From contig SFGJ01000016.1 of assembly GCA_004557655.1 (NCBI GenBank), forward strand, positions 1-35,492: a stretch of DNA of 35,492 bases. Direction: 5' to 3'. Position 1 is the first letter of the stretch; each line of letters starts with the position of its first letter. Source of the stretch: Clostridiales bacterium (lineage in GTDB: Bacteria > Bacillota > Clostridia > Oscillospirales > Oscillospiraceae). The notes beneath the pieces were generated by a model that was not told the DNA's origin, ran no database searches, and saw nothing but the letters and a program-made list of their open reading frames with translations. Made by a program: the position numbers and the translations under genes. Positions 1-7,361 of the stretch are shown here, piece by piece.

Positions 1-1
1 A

Positions 2-568
2 ATCGTTCTGGAGAGTATGCAGCGTATCCTGCTGAATGTACAGGCATTTGAAAAAGAATTTGCCCGCAAGCAGATGGATTGCTACACGGAGGACAAGAAG
101 AAGCTGCTTGCCGCCAAGCGCCGGGAGCTATCCAAGGCGAAGAAGCGTATTGCAGAGATTGACGCTCTGATTCAGAAAATCTACGAGGACAACGCCAGTG
201 GAAAGCTGTCTGACGAGCGCTACGCCACACTATCTCTGTCTTACGAGGAGGAGCAAAAAACGCTGAAGGCTGCCGTCCTGGAGATGCAGGCATATCTGGA
301 AACCGAAACGGATAAGACCGAGAGCTTGCAGCGGTTCATTCAGAAGGTGAAACAAATCACGGAGCTGAAAGCCCTGACTCCGGAGCTGATCCACGAGTTC
401 GTGGATAAAATCGTGGTGTATGCGCCCAGATACCTTGACGGCAAGCGAGTACAGCTTTTGGACATCTATTACAGCGGCGTGGGCATTCTCCACGAGCTGA
501 ACCCGGAGGAGATGGAAGAAGCCTTCCAGCACCACCTCGCTGAGCGCAGCAAAGAGAAAACGGCGTAA
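2..568 (+). CDS. Large serine recombinase, C-terminal part (5' end outside window)
   Basis: The frame is open from the first base, so only the C-terminal ~188 residues are visible. They form a long charged coiled coil (Lys/Glu/Ala-rich, roughly the first 110 visible residues), then a compact segment containing LTPELIHEFVDKIVVYAP and a YYSGVGIL motif. This pattern is typical of the DUF4368/zinc-ribbon tail of large serine recombinases that move Tn4451-like and other integrative elements of Clostridia. The Ser-containing catalytic domain would lie upstream of the window. These genes normally sit at one end of their element, so an element boundary probably falls between this stop codon and the chromosomal genes to the right. 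I could not identify an attachment core. Confidence 0.8.
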   Translation: MVLESMQRILLNVQAFEKEFARKQMDCYTEDKKKLLAAKRRELSKAKKRIAEIDALIQKIYEDNASGKLSDERYATLSLSYEEEQKTLKAAVLEMQAYLETETDKTESLQRFIQKVKQITELKALTPELIHEFVDKIVVYAPRYLDGKRVQLLDIYYSGVGILHELNPEEMEEAFQHHLAERSKEKTA

Positions 569-624
569 CCACAAGGGTTACACCGTTTCAAAGAAACAAA
601 TTTAATTGAGATACAAGAGCCACA

Positions 625-667
625 TTGGGGCACCTTCCTTATGGAGGGTGCCCCAAGGCGGTTCTTT
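625..667. terminator. Hairpin between convergent recombinase and lipoprotein genes
   Basis: A 14-bp stem (625-638 with 643-656, one G-T pair, loop TTAT) is followed on the + strand by GGCGGTTCTTTTG. The U-tract is imperfect on both strands. Its position between convergent genes suggests a shared terminator. It could also be part of the element end. Confidence 0.5.
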
Positions 668-710
668 TGTCATTATATATTCGCAGAACAAGCGCTGCCT
701 TTTCTTTTCG

Positions 711-1622
711 TCACTTACGGGTAAAGCTGCGGCCCACGAAATCGTCCCAGCCATTGAAACCACCCAGAAGGGTCAAAGTCTCCGAGGCAGGATCGTATTC
801 ATAATCGGCGCTGACAACATTCGCGCTGCCCACGCCCAGAGTATAGTCCACACCGTCCAGGGTGATCCATTCGTTGGTGGGATCGTTCAATACATCCTCC
901 ACGGAGGAATACACCCAGGGCATTTGATTCACCATTTCCTCGGCGGTTGCGCAGAACTGAGAGACCAGGTTAAAGGTTCCATCCTCATTGTAATCCACAT
1001 AGTAGACAGTTCCGGAGACTCCGTTACAGTCATAGCTGAAATATCTACCCACAGGAGGCACGTTTTTCACCGGCTCCGGATTGCTGACAGGCTGATCGTT
1101 GCCGGGCTACACAGGATCCGGGTCGTTCTTGGCAGGGTCATCCTGCGGATACAGAGGGATCTCCATCTGGGTGGGAAGCTTGAGACTATCACCACCGGTT
1201 TCCTGGCTGCTGGATACATCCAGATTCACGGAAACATTGGCATCGGTCAGCACCTTGCTGATGGCGTCCCCGATCTCCTTGAGAATGGACTCAATATCGG
1301 GGCTGCCCTTGCCGGTGTCCAAGAGGGACAGGGCGATGGTCTGCCCATCGGTCAGCAGGCCCGCATCCACCGCGGCCTTTATCAGAACGCTCAGAGCGTC
1401 TGCCATTTTCATACCCGAGAAATTGGTGTCCGGGCACAGAGAGGCGGCTTCCTTATTCTTTGCCGTTATCTGAGCGACGGTGCCGTCGTCTCCGGCGGAC
1501 AGTTCCACCTCCGCACCCATGCGGATGGTGATGATGTAGAGGTATGCCGCTTTTTTGCCGCAGGCAGCCAGAGAGAGGAGAAGCGCTGCTGCCAGCAGTA
1601 GGGGGAGAATTTTTTTCATCAT
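711..1622 (-). pseudogene. Lipoprotein gene interrupted by an in-frame TAG
   Basis: Two adjacent open frames on the minus strand are in the same phase and separated by one amber codon (1107-1109). The first part (171 aa from ATG at 1622) starts with a lipoprotein signal peptide (MMKKILPLLL, then LSLAACGKK with the lipobox Cys). Its next ~100 residues faintly resemble the extracytoplasmic RsgI-type anti-sigma-like domain (AEVELSAGDDGTVAQI, later ADALSVLIKAAVDAGLL). The TAG falls in a Pro/Asp-rich linker (DPDPV-stop-PGNDQPV). The second part (~119-131 aa) carries repeated Tyr/Asp-rich segments such as YYVDYNEDGTFNLVSQF. A CAG-to-TAG change explains the break. The start overlaps the proC stop by four bases (ATGA), so translation is probably coupled to proC. 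A sequencing error or a functional truncated product are alternatives. No specific function is known. Confidence 0.6.
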
Positions 1623-2431
1623 AGTGTCTCCTGCTTTTTCAGTTCTTCCGTCCGGTCATAGGCGGCGATCACCGCCTCCATGGCTGCGGAACGGAAAGCC
1701 ATGGATTCCAGTTTACGGATGCCCGCAATGGTAGTGCCGCCGGGGGAGCAGATGGCGTCCTTCATCTGCCCCGTGTGGTCGCCGCTCTCCAATGCCAGCT
1801 TGGCGCTGCCCAGGAGCATCTGCGCCGCCATGCGCCTTGCCTTGTCCCGGGGTAGGCCGCACAGTACACCGCCGTCGGCCAGTCCTTCCAGAAACAGACA
1901 GGCAAAGGCACCGCCGCATCCGGCCACGGCGCTGCCGGCGTCCAGCAGAGTCTCGTCCATCTCCTCCACCAAACCTGAAGCGGACAGAACCTGCAAGACC
2001 GCCTGACGCTGCGCCTCCTGCACTTCTCCGGAGCAGGTATACAGAGTTATACCCTCCCCAACGGCGCAGGCGATGTTGGGCATGATGCGGATGACCGGAT
2101 ATTTGCCGCCGGCCATGCTCTGAATGGCCGTTACTGTCAATCCCGCTGCCATAGAGATGAGCACAAAGGGTGTTTTCCGTCCGGCCAACACGGACCGCAG
2201 AGGAAGGAGCATCTGCTCCATCATCTGGGGTTTCACCCCTAAAAAGATCATTTCGCACCGGGTGGCGATGGTTTCATTATCAGACACCCGCGCACCGATT
2301 TTTTTTGCCAGAGCCTGTGCCTTTTCAGGATTGCGGTTGGACAAAAAAATGTTCCCCGGCTCCACAGCCTTGGCGCAGCTCTGAGCCAGCGCTCCGCCCA
2401 TATTGCCGGTGCCGATAAATCCGTACAGCAT
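1619..2431 (-). CDS. proC: Pyrroline-5-carboxylate reductase
   Basis: The 270-aa product should catalyse the last step of proline synthesis, NAD(P)H-dependent reduction of pyrroline-5-carboxylate, in the cytoplasm. The N-terminus MLYGFIGTGNMGGAL is the Rossmann nucleotide-binding motif. The middle has FLGVKPQMM and VIRIMPNIACAVGEG, and the C-terminal half has the family signature region with DAICSPGGTTIAGI. The length matches the family. I chose the ATG at 2429-2431 because AAGGA and GAGG lie just upstream and the family starts directly with the Rossmann strand; an upstream in-frame extension adds only non-homologous residues. The gene is transcribed divergently from the FNT gene, and its stop overlaps the start of the broken lipoprotein gene. 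Confidence 0.95.
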   Translation of the reverse strand: MLYGFIGTGNMGGALAQSCAKAVEPGNIFLSNRNPEKAQALAKKIGARVSDNETIATRCEMIFLGVKPQMMEQMLLPLRSVLAGRKTPFVLISMAAGLTVTAIQSMAGGKYPVIRIMPNIACAVGEGITLYTCSGEVQEAQRQAVLQVLSASGLVEEMDETLLDAGSAVAGCGGAFACLFLEGLADGGVLCGLPRDKARRMAAQMLLGSAKLALESGDHTGQMKDAICSPGGTTIAGIRKLESMAFRSAAMEAVIAAYDRTEELKKQETL

Positions 2432-2456
2432 ACCCTCGTTCCTTTCTGTTTTTTTC

Positions 2457-2485
2457 ATTGTATTACGGGAAAAGGGGAATTGCAA
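2457..2485 (-). promoter_or_regulatory. proC promoter (TTGCAA-17-TACAAT)
   Basis: On the minus strand TTGCAA (2485-2480) is followed after exactly 17 bp by TACAAT (2462-2457). The -35 hexamer is its own reverse complement and is also the -35 of the divergent FNT promoter. Confidence 0.7.
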
Positions 2486-2508
2486 CAATTTTTATCCTTT
2501 GCTATAAT
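2480..2508 (+). promoter_or_regulatory. FNT gene promoter (TTGCAA-17-TATAAT)
   Basis: TTGCAA at 2480-2485 and a consensus TATAAT at 2503-2508 are 17 bp apart, about 45 bp before the FNT start codon. The -35 hexamer is shared with the divergent proC promoter. Confidence 0.8.
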
Positions 2509-2551
2509 AAAAAAGCAGCGGACAGCTTTCGCTGCAGGATGGAGGAGTAGA

Positions 2552-3295
2552 ATGCTGCGAACATATACGGAGGCGGCGGCGGATTATTGTGCCGCGGCCA
2601 AAAAAAGAGCGGAGCAAGGCGGCCCCCGGCTGCTGCTTCTGGGTGCGTTGGCGGGTATGTTCATCGCTTTCGCCGGGGTAGGCGCCTCACTGGGCGGCGC
2701 TTTGGCGGGGAAGATCGCATCGGCCGCCATATTCCCCACGGGCCTTGCTATGGTGCTTCTGGCAGGGAGCGAGCTGTTCACCGGCAACTGCCTGCTTCTC
2801 ATGCCGCTGCTGCGGGGGGATATCACAGGGGGGCGTGTACTGCGCAACTGGCTATTGGTATACGCGGGGAATTTTTTCGGCAGCTTGCTTATAGCCTTTT
2901 TGGCCGCGCAATGCGGCATTTTCGACGGCATTGCAGATGCGGTGGTCGGCACGGCCGTGACAAAGGCGGCCCTGCCCATTGCTGTGGCATTTCTGCGGGG
3001 GGTGCTGTGCAATTTCCTGGTGTGTCTGGCGGTGTGGATGGCCTTCTGCGCCCGGTCTGCCGGGGGGAAAATGGTATCCCTCTTCGGGCCGATTTTCCTC
3101 TTCGTCCTGTGCGGATTCGAGCATAGCGTGGCCAATATGTATTACATCCCGGCGGGTATTTTCCTTGCGGGCAACGGGGAGCTTTCCTGGCTGGATCTGT
3201 TGCGGAATCTGCTGCCTGTGACCCTCGGAAATCTGGTAGGCGGCTGCGCATTGGGGGGAATACTATATCTGCTGTATGCCCGGAAAGCCGGGTGA
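2552..3295 (+). CDS. Formate/nitrite transporter (FNT) family channel
   Basis: The 247-aa membrane protein has six hydrophobic segments. FNT hallmarks include the gate and pore loops: GSELFTGNCLLLMPLL in the second/third helix region, NWLLVYAGNFFGSLL, and the late EHSVANMYYIPAGI with the conserved His-Asn region. FNT proteins form pentamers that pass formate, nitrite or hydrosulfide together with protons. The substrate cannot be read from sequence; formate export would suit a fermenter (inference). The ATG at 2552 is chosen because GGAGGAG precedes it by 5 bases. It is a single gene with its own promoter and a terminator after the stop. Confidence 0.9.
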   Translation: MLRTYTEAAADYCAAAKKRAEQGGPRLLLLGALAGMFIAFAGVGASLGGALAGKIASAAIFPTGLAMVLLAGSELFTGNCLLLMPLLRGDITGGRVLRNWLLVYAGNFFGSLLIAFLAAQCGIFDGIADAVVGTAVTKAALPIAVAFLRGVLCNFLVCLAVWMAFCARSAGGKMVSLFGPIFLFVLCGFEHSVANMYYIPAGIFLAGNGELSWLDLLRNLLPVTLGNLVGGCALGGILYLLYARKAG

Positions 3296-3314
3296 ACTAT
3301 GGTAAAATGAAAGA

Positions 3315-3339
3315 GTGTCCCGGTGCGGACACCCTTTTG
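3315..3339. terminator. Bidirectional terminator between FNT and DUF554 genes
   Basis: The stem GTGTCC/GGACAC (3315-3320 with 3327-3332) is followed by CCTTTTG on the + strand and by TCTTTCA on the minus strand. It lies between two convergent stop codons. Confidence 0.65.
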
Positions 3340-3344
3340 CAGTC

Positions 3345-4022
3345 TTAGATAAGCGTGCACAGCACCACGGGAAATACCATGGCGGGCACCAGGTTCATCA
3401 CCCGGATCTTAGTGACACCCAGCATATTCAAGCTGATGGCCAGAATGAGCAGGGAGCCGACGGAATTGATCTCCGCAATGACCTCGGGACCCAGCAACGG
3501 GGAAAGAAGGGAAGCCAGCACGGCGATGAGCCCCTCCCACAAAAACACCGGTACCGCCGCGCACAAAACGCCGGCACCCATAGTGGAGGCAAATACCAGA
3601 GCGGACACGCCGTCCAAAACAGACTTGGACAGCAGCAGTGTGTGATCGCCCTGCAGACCGCTGTTGAGGCCGCCCATGATGGACATGGCACCCACCACGA
3701 ACACCATGGTGCCGTAGACAAAGCCTTCGGTGAATTTGCCTTGGCCGCCAATGCGATTTTTCAGCCAGTCTCCCAGACGGTTCACGGCCTTATCCAGATC
3801 CAACAATTCGCCCATAAGGACACCCAGCACCATGGAGAGGATGGGCACCAATGGCTTTTGGGAGTCATCAATCCCCGGCAAGGCAATGCCGATAACCACC
3901 AGAGCCAGAGCGCTTATGAGGGATTTCTGCAGCCGTTCGGGCAGCAGCTTTCCCGCAAACAGACCCACGAAGCCGCCCACGGCCACAGTGGCGGCGTTGG
4001 CGGCAGCACCTAATAAAATCAT
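3345..4022 (-). CDS. DUF554 family membrane protein
   Basis: The 225-aa, strongly hydrophobic protein has about seven membrane segments and the pattern of the DUF554 (YdfK/YqgA-like) family. It begins with GAAANAATVAVGGFVGLFAGKLLPERL, shown here only to mark the family start, and has a Gly-rich MVFVVGAMSIMGGLNSGL stretch. The family is widespread in Firmicutes and Proteobacteria, probably as an inner-membrane transporter-like protein of unknown substrate. Its ATG overlaps the tcdA stop (ATGA, 4019-4022), so the two genes form a coupled pair. No function can be assigned beyond the family. Confidence 0.85.
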   Translation of the reverse strand: MILLGAAANAATVAVGGFVGLFAGKLLPERLQKSLISALALVVIGIALPGIDDSQKPLVPILSMVLGVLMGELLDLDKAVNRLGDWLKNRIGGQGKFTEGFVYGTMVFVVGAMSIMGGLNSGLQGDHTLLLSKSVLDGVSALVFASTMGAGVLCAAVPVFLWEGLIAVLASLLSPLLGPEVIAEINSVGSLLILAISLNMLGVTKIRVMNLVPAMVFPVVLCTLI

Positions 4023-4741
4023 AGTGCTTTCTCCTCCTTACAAAGCTCCTGCACCACATAGCCTCCCAGCATCAGCCCGGCGCAGGAAGGGACCCAGGCT
4101 ACGCTGGCGGGTACGCTGCGGCGGCCGGGGTCGGGGGTGTCCAGCTGGCGGGTCTCGGCGGGCTGCTCGGGACTGAAAACCACCGGCAGGTGGCGGATGC
4201 CCCTGCTCTTCAGCTCCCGGCGCATGACCCGGGCCAGAGGACAGCCGGAGGTTTTGGAGATGTCCGAAATACACAGGCGGGTGGGATCCAGCTTGTTGCC
4301 GGTGCCCAGAGCACTGATAATGGGAATGCCCCGCTCCTGTGCCTGTTGGATAAGATCCAGTTTGCAGGAGACCAGATCGATGGCATCGATGATATAGTCA
4401 TACCTCGCTGCGAAAAACTCCTCCCGATGCTGGGCATCGTAGGTCATGCAGAGGGGATGCACCCGAATAGACGGGTCAATATCCAGACAGCGCCGGGCGG
4501 CTACTTCCGCCTTGCGCTGCCCCACAGTAGACTGCAGGGCATAGAGCTGGCGGTTGATGTTGGAGGGACTGATCGTGTCCCGGTCAATGAGGGTCAGCTC
4601 TCCTACGCCGGAGCGGGCAAGAGTTTCGGCGGCATAGCTGCCCACGCCGCCTAAGCCGAACACCGCCACATGACTGCGACGCAGGTGGCCCATAGCCTCA
4701 TCACCCAGTATCATGCGGGTACGCAGAAAAATATCATTCAT
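4019..4741 (-). CDS. tcdA: tRNA threonylcarbamoyladenosine dehydratase
   Basis: The 240-aa product is an E1-like (ThiF/MoeB superfamily) enzyme. TcdA uses ATP to cyclise t6A37 of ANN-decoding tRNAs into ct6A. Visible features are the nucleotide-binding loop FGLGGVGSYAAE (about residues 28-39), IDRDTISPSNINRQ with the conserved Asp and Arg, DAIDLVSCKLDLI, SALGTGNKLDP, and the subfamily segment CPLARVMRRELKSRGI. The C-terminus PSCAGLMLGGYVVQEL is typical. The length agrees with CsdL/TcdA proteins and there is no Cys-rich zinc site of the MoeB type. The SD AGAGG precedes the ATG at 4741. A terminator separates it from the upstream PPIase gene and no clear own promoter is visible, so read-through may feed it. 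Confidence 0.9.
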   Translation of the reverse strand: MNDIFLRTRMILGDEAMGHLRRSHVAVFGLGGVGSYAAETLARSGVGELTLIDRDTISPSNINRQLYALQSTVGQRKAEVAARRCLDIDPSIRVHPLCMTYDAQHREEFFAARYDYIIDAIDLVSCKLDLIQQAQERGIPIISALGTGNKLDPTRLCISDISKTSGCPLARVMRRELKSRGIRHLPVVFSPEQPAETRQLDTPDPGRRSVPASVAWVPSCAGLMLGGYVVQELCKEEKAL

Positions 4742-4751
4742 GGTTTTTCCT

Positions 4752-4784
4752 CTAAAAGCAGGGCCGGCGAGAAACCTCGCCGGC
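4752..4784 (-). terminator. Terminator after the PPIase gene
   Basis: The GC-rich stem GCCGGCGAG (4763-4771) pairs with CTCGCCGGC (4776-4784). On the minus strand it is followed by CCTGCTTTTAGA. It lies between the PPIase stop and the tcdA start and could partly attenuate tcdA. Confidence 0.7.
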
Positions 4785-4810
4785 TCTTGTTGGCTGCAAA
4801 TGGGGACGGC

Positions 4811-6364
4811 TTAGCCGACGTACTTCATGCCGGAGCCTTCGGTGACGGTGTAATCCTGCAGGAGGGACTCGGTCCACTCGCTGAAGTCATTGTTCTTCAT
4901 CGTATTGGTGACGCGGACCTGCCAGTAGGGGAGATCCTCGCCCACGAAATACATGATATGGTATCCATAGCTGGACTCCACGATGTCGGTGTCGCCGGTC
5001 TTGCGGGCAGCGTCAAAGCACCAGTCGTTGAAGGAGGATACCATCTTGCCCTTATAGACCTGCTCATACAGACCACCCTCGGGGGAGTCGTCGGAATACT
5101 GGTCGGCCAGCGCGCCGAAGGATTCCTCGGTGGCGGCGCCGTCCTTCCACTCCTGCAGTATTTTCTCGGCCTCGGCCTTCTTCTCACTCTTCAGCTTCTC
5201 CAGATCCTCACTATAGGTATCGGACTTGGAATCCAGAGAGGAGGAATCTACCCGAACGAGAATGTGGCGCACATTGACAGAGTTGTAGGTCTGGCGGTCA
5301 CGGCTGTGGAACTGCACCACATAGTAGTTGGTGCCGTCATCCAGTACGGTGCTCTCGCCGGCGGTCTCGGCCTTCTCAAAGACCCAGGAGGAAACCGTGT
5401 CGCCGGTGTTGGCGCCGTCAGTCACGGGAGAATAGGAGGCAATCTCATAGTCCTTGGCAATGGCTTCCATGCTCTCGCCGTTCTTAAAGCGATCGTAAGC
5501 GGTGTTGGCACTATCCCTGGCAGCGGCAATAGCGGCATCCATCTGTTCCTTTGTGGGGTCTACGGTATTGCCGTTTTCGTCCTTGGTGGCGGACGTCGTA
5601 CCGGAGAAGCGGATGTAGTCATAGGAAGCCACATCGAAGGTGGACTTGTTGTTCTGATAGTACTGCTCGATCTGCTCGTCGGTATAGTTCAGCTTGTCCA
5701 GATAATCGTTCTGGAAGGCGGTGATCATGGTGGAATCCTTCACCATATCCTCAAACACACCGGTAGAAACCAGAGTGCCGTACATGGCCTTGACATAATT
5801 CTTATAGGAATAGCCGGCGGACTTGGCGGCAGATTTGACCGAGGAGATCACGTTGTCGTAATCGGCCTGCATAGCGTCATCCCAGGTAAAGCCTTCCGCC
5901 CTGGCGGCGGCCAGCAAAGACTGGCTGGATTTAATGTTGGAAAGAGCTTTGTCACGCAGGTACTTGTCCCAGGTGATGCTGTCCGTGTCGGTAACTCCCA
6001 GAAGGGACTTGGCGGTGTCGGACATGGTCTGACTGCTCAGGGACTTGCCGGTATCCACACCCATATAGGCGAAATAGTTGGAGCTGCGCACTTCGTTATA
6101 GGCAGCGTAGTAGTGATACTGCACCTGAGCGGCAGAATAGGTCTCATCGCCTACTGTGAGGGCAGTCTTGCCACTTTGGATCACATTGGAGTTCCACAGC
6201 AGGACCAAAACCGCTACCACCACGAAAATCACAGCAATAGAGCCATAAAGCAGGTTGGTTTTATGCTGCTTGGCCTTTTCCTCCGCGGCACGGGCGACCT
6301 TTGGATCAATGGCGCCGCTGGCGGCAAATGCCTGGCGGTTTTTCTTTTCTCTGGATGCACTCAT
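4811..6364 (-). CDS. Membrane-anchored parvulin-type peptidyl-prolyl isomerase (SurA/PrsA-like)
   Basis: The 517-aa protein has a short basic cytoplasmic N-terminus, one transmembrane helix (about residues 38-58, LYGSIAVIFVVVAVLVLLW) and a large extracytoplasmic part. Residues ~65-260 are a helical SurA-N-like chaperone region rich in Tyr and Ser. A PpiC/parvulin domain covers roughly 365-480, with VNVRHILVRVD, FGALADQYSDDSPEGG and SYGYHIMYF. It should help fold secreted or cell-wall proteins, like PrsA, but it is anchored by a helix rather than as a lipoprotein. It is monocistronic: its promoter (TTGCAT-17-TATAAT, 6467-6439) begins within the U-tract of the upstream ncRNA terminator, and it ends at its own terminator. 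A longer open frame lies antisense to it and is considered spurious. Confidence 0.88.
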   Translation of the reverse strand: MSASREKKNRQAFAASGAIDPKVARAAEEKAKQHKTNLLYGSIAVIFVVVAVLVLLWNSNVIQSGKTALTVGDETYSAAQVQYHYYAAYNEVRSSNYFAYMGVDTGKSLSSQTMSDTAKSLLGVTDTDSITWDKYLRDKALSNIKSSQSLLAAARAEGFTWDDAMQADYDNVISSVKSAAKSAGYSYKNYVKAMYGTLVSTGVFEDMVKDSTMITAFQNDYLDKLNYTDEQIEQYYQNNKSTFDVASYDYIRFSGTTSATKDENGNTVDPTKEQMDAAIAAARDSANTAYDRFKNGESMEAIAKDYEIASYSPVTDGANTGDTVSSWVFEKAETAGESTVLDDGTNYYVVQFHSRDRQTYNSVNVRHILVRVDSSSLDSKSDTYSEDLEKLKSEKKAEAEKILQEWKDGAATEESFGALADQYSDDSPEGGLYEQVYKGKMVSSFNDWCFDAARKTGDTDIVESSYGYHIMYFVGEDLPYWQVRVTNTMKNNDFSEWTESLLQDYTVTEGSGMKYVG

Positions 6365-6438
6365 GAATGCGTCATTCCTCTCATTTGTTGATGTGGTTAA
6401 TGGCTAATCATATAGCGATGTAGGTTACATTCCTGCCT

Positions 6439-6467
6439 ATTATACTTGTTTTGAGGGATTTATGCAA
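6439..6467 (-). promoter_or_regulatory. PPIase promoter (TTGCAT-17-TATAAT)
   Basis: On the minus strand TTGCAT (6467-6462) is followed after 17 bp by TATAAT (6444-6439). The -35 overlaps the T-tract of the preceding ncRNA terminator, so the two units abut without spare sequence. Confidence 0.8.
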
Positions 6468-6510
6468 GAGGAAAAAGCATCCCTGTCGGAAAAACCGAGA
6501 GGGATGCTTT
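6462..6510 (-). terminator. Terminator of the structured ncRNA
   Basis: A 16-bp stem with one mismatch (6474-6489 with 6495-6510, loop of five bases) is followed on the minus strand by TTTTTCCTCTT. The + strand side lacks a T-run, which fixes the direction. Confidence 0.88.
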
Positions 6511-6732
6511 CCACAGCCTAATAAAGATGATCCCGTCCGCCGGGCAGCAGCCAAGTTATAACCTGCACCCAATCAGCAGGTGGGTTGTCTCCAACATGCT
6601 TCGTCGCTTCCAACGTCCGGCCGCAGACGGCAGCCGGGAGGCCTGCAGTTCACACATTGATCCGACATCCCCTATAACAAAATGTGAGGATAAACAGACT
6701 GCTGCCCGCCGGACGGGATCTGCCGCTCCGTC
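6474..6732 (-). ncRNA. Structured noncoding RNA, family unresolved (6S-like or raiA-like)
   Basis: Segments 6529-6550 and 6699-6720 are reverse complements over 22 bp with one mismatch, forming a very long closing helix around ~150 nt. Inside, reading the minus strand, are a CACATT/AATGTG helix, a GC-rich hairpin (GGCTGC/GCGGCC), a GTTG-GAGA-CAAC tetraloop hairpin, and an apparent H-type pseudoknot (CCCA/TGGG interleaved with CCTGC/GCAGG). GTTATA in one loop can also pair with TATAAC near the 3' side. A TACAAT box (6744-6739) precedes the likely 5' end near 6732, and a strong terminator (6510-6474) ends it. No coding frame fits. Size and closing helix suit 6S RNA; the pseudoknotted interior is less rod-like and would suit another family such as raiA. 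I cannot decide between them by eye. Confidence 0.72.
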
Positions 6733-6738
6733 AAAAAT

Positions 6739-6744
6739 ATTGTA
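6739..6744 (-). promoter_or_regulatory. -10 box of the ncRNA promoter
   Basis: TACAAT on the minus strand lies 7 bases before the proposed 5' G at 6732. The -35 region (about 6762-6767, TTTTAT) is poor. Confidence 0.5.
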
Positions 6745-6786
6745 TCAAAACACGAGAGAGAATAAAAGAGATTTTCGGCAGGAAGA

Positions 6787-7083
6787 TCAGGAATTTTCAT
6801 CCTCGTCTTCCAGAAGCTGCTGGGTAAACAGGTCGAAGACCTCGTTGAGCTCTTCGTCGGTGTCGGGGGTGGTCAGCAGCTCTTCGCCGTTTTCCATTAC
6901 GGACTTCAGGATCACCAGACCGAAATCCTGGGCATCTTCCGCGGCCTCCTCAGAGTCCGCCGTGGGGAAGAAGGCCATATAGGTGGTACCGTTATGCTCC
7001 AAAGCATCTACATATTCCAGTTCAATATCATTGCCGTCTTCGTCGGTGAGGGTGATAAAATTGGGACCAAACTCGTCACGCAT
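6787..7083 (-). CDS. DUF1292 family protein
   Basis: This is a small acidic protein of 98 aa. Its N-terminal half (ITLTDEDGNDIELEYVDALEHNGTTY, given only as landmarks: TDEDGNDIEL and YMAFFP) matches the DUF1292/YrzB family common in Firmicutes, followed by an acidic tail (LLEDEDENS). The molecular function of this family is unknown. The start is fixed by an almost perfect SD, AAGGAGG, seven bases before the ATG. It has its own promoter, diverges from the penicillin-binding protein gene and lies directly upstream of the ncRNA on the same strand. Confidence 0.85.
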   Translation of the reverse strand: MRDEFGPNFITLTDEDGNDIELEYVDALEHNGTTYMAFFPTADSEEAAEDAQDFGLVILKSVMENGEELLTTPDTDEELNEVFDLFTQQLLEDEDENS

Positions 7084-7113
7084 AGTGCCGCCTCCTTACT
7101 GATGTTCATTGTA

Positions 7114-7142
7114 ACTATATAGTATTTTGCCCGGGATTGCAA
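7114..7142 (-). promoter_or_regulatory. DUF1292 gene promoter (TTGCAA-17-TATAGT)
   Basis: On the minus strand TTGCAA (7142-7137) and TATAGT (7119-7114) are separated by 17 bp, about 30 bp before the start codon. Confidence 0.75.
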
Positions 7143-7260
7143 GAACTGTTTGAGAAGAAAAATGAGAAAAATGAAACATTTGGAAAAGGAATGGCACAAA
7201 CATTAAGCGGTTGGCGAGGCTTTTGGAATGATTTGGAGAAAAAAGGTTTGTTTTTTGGGT

Positions 7261-7289
7261 TTGACAGGTGTGATAAAATGAAATATACA
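7261..7289 (+). promoter_or_regulatory. Penicillin-binding protein promoter (TTGACA-17-TATACA)
   Basis: A consensus TTGACA at 7261-7266 and TATACA at 7284-7289 are 17 bp apart, about 70 bp before the start codon. The stretch 7143-7260 between the divergent promoters is A-rich and shows nothing else. Confidence 0.8.
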
Positions 7290-7361
7290 ATGGGTTTTTA
7301 ATGGGAAAAACCGAAATCGGTAGGAAATACAGAAGTCCGCAAGAAAGGAAGGTGCCCCGTT

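Noticed and set aside
606..1601. 331-codon + strand frame opposite the lipoprotein gene
   Set aside because: Its composition (His/Gly/Ile-rich) is that of a shadow frame. The minus strand has a lipoprotein signal peptide and an SD.
2479..2490. Single TGCAACA at the proC/FNT promoter as a third regulator site
   Set aside because: Only one heptamer with no 11-bp partner. It coincides with the -35 hexamer and is best explained as part of it.
4670..6391. 573-codon open frame on the + strand, longer than the PPIase gene it overlaps
   Set aside because: It is antisense to a gene with clear parvulin motifs, promoter and terminator. The protein is low-complexity Gly/Val/His/Ile typical of mirrored GC-rich codons and has no start signal of its own.
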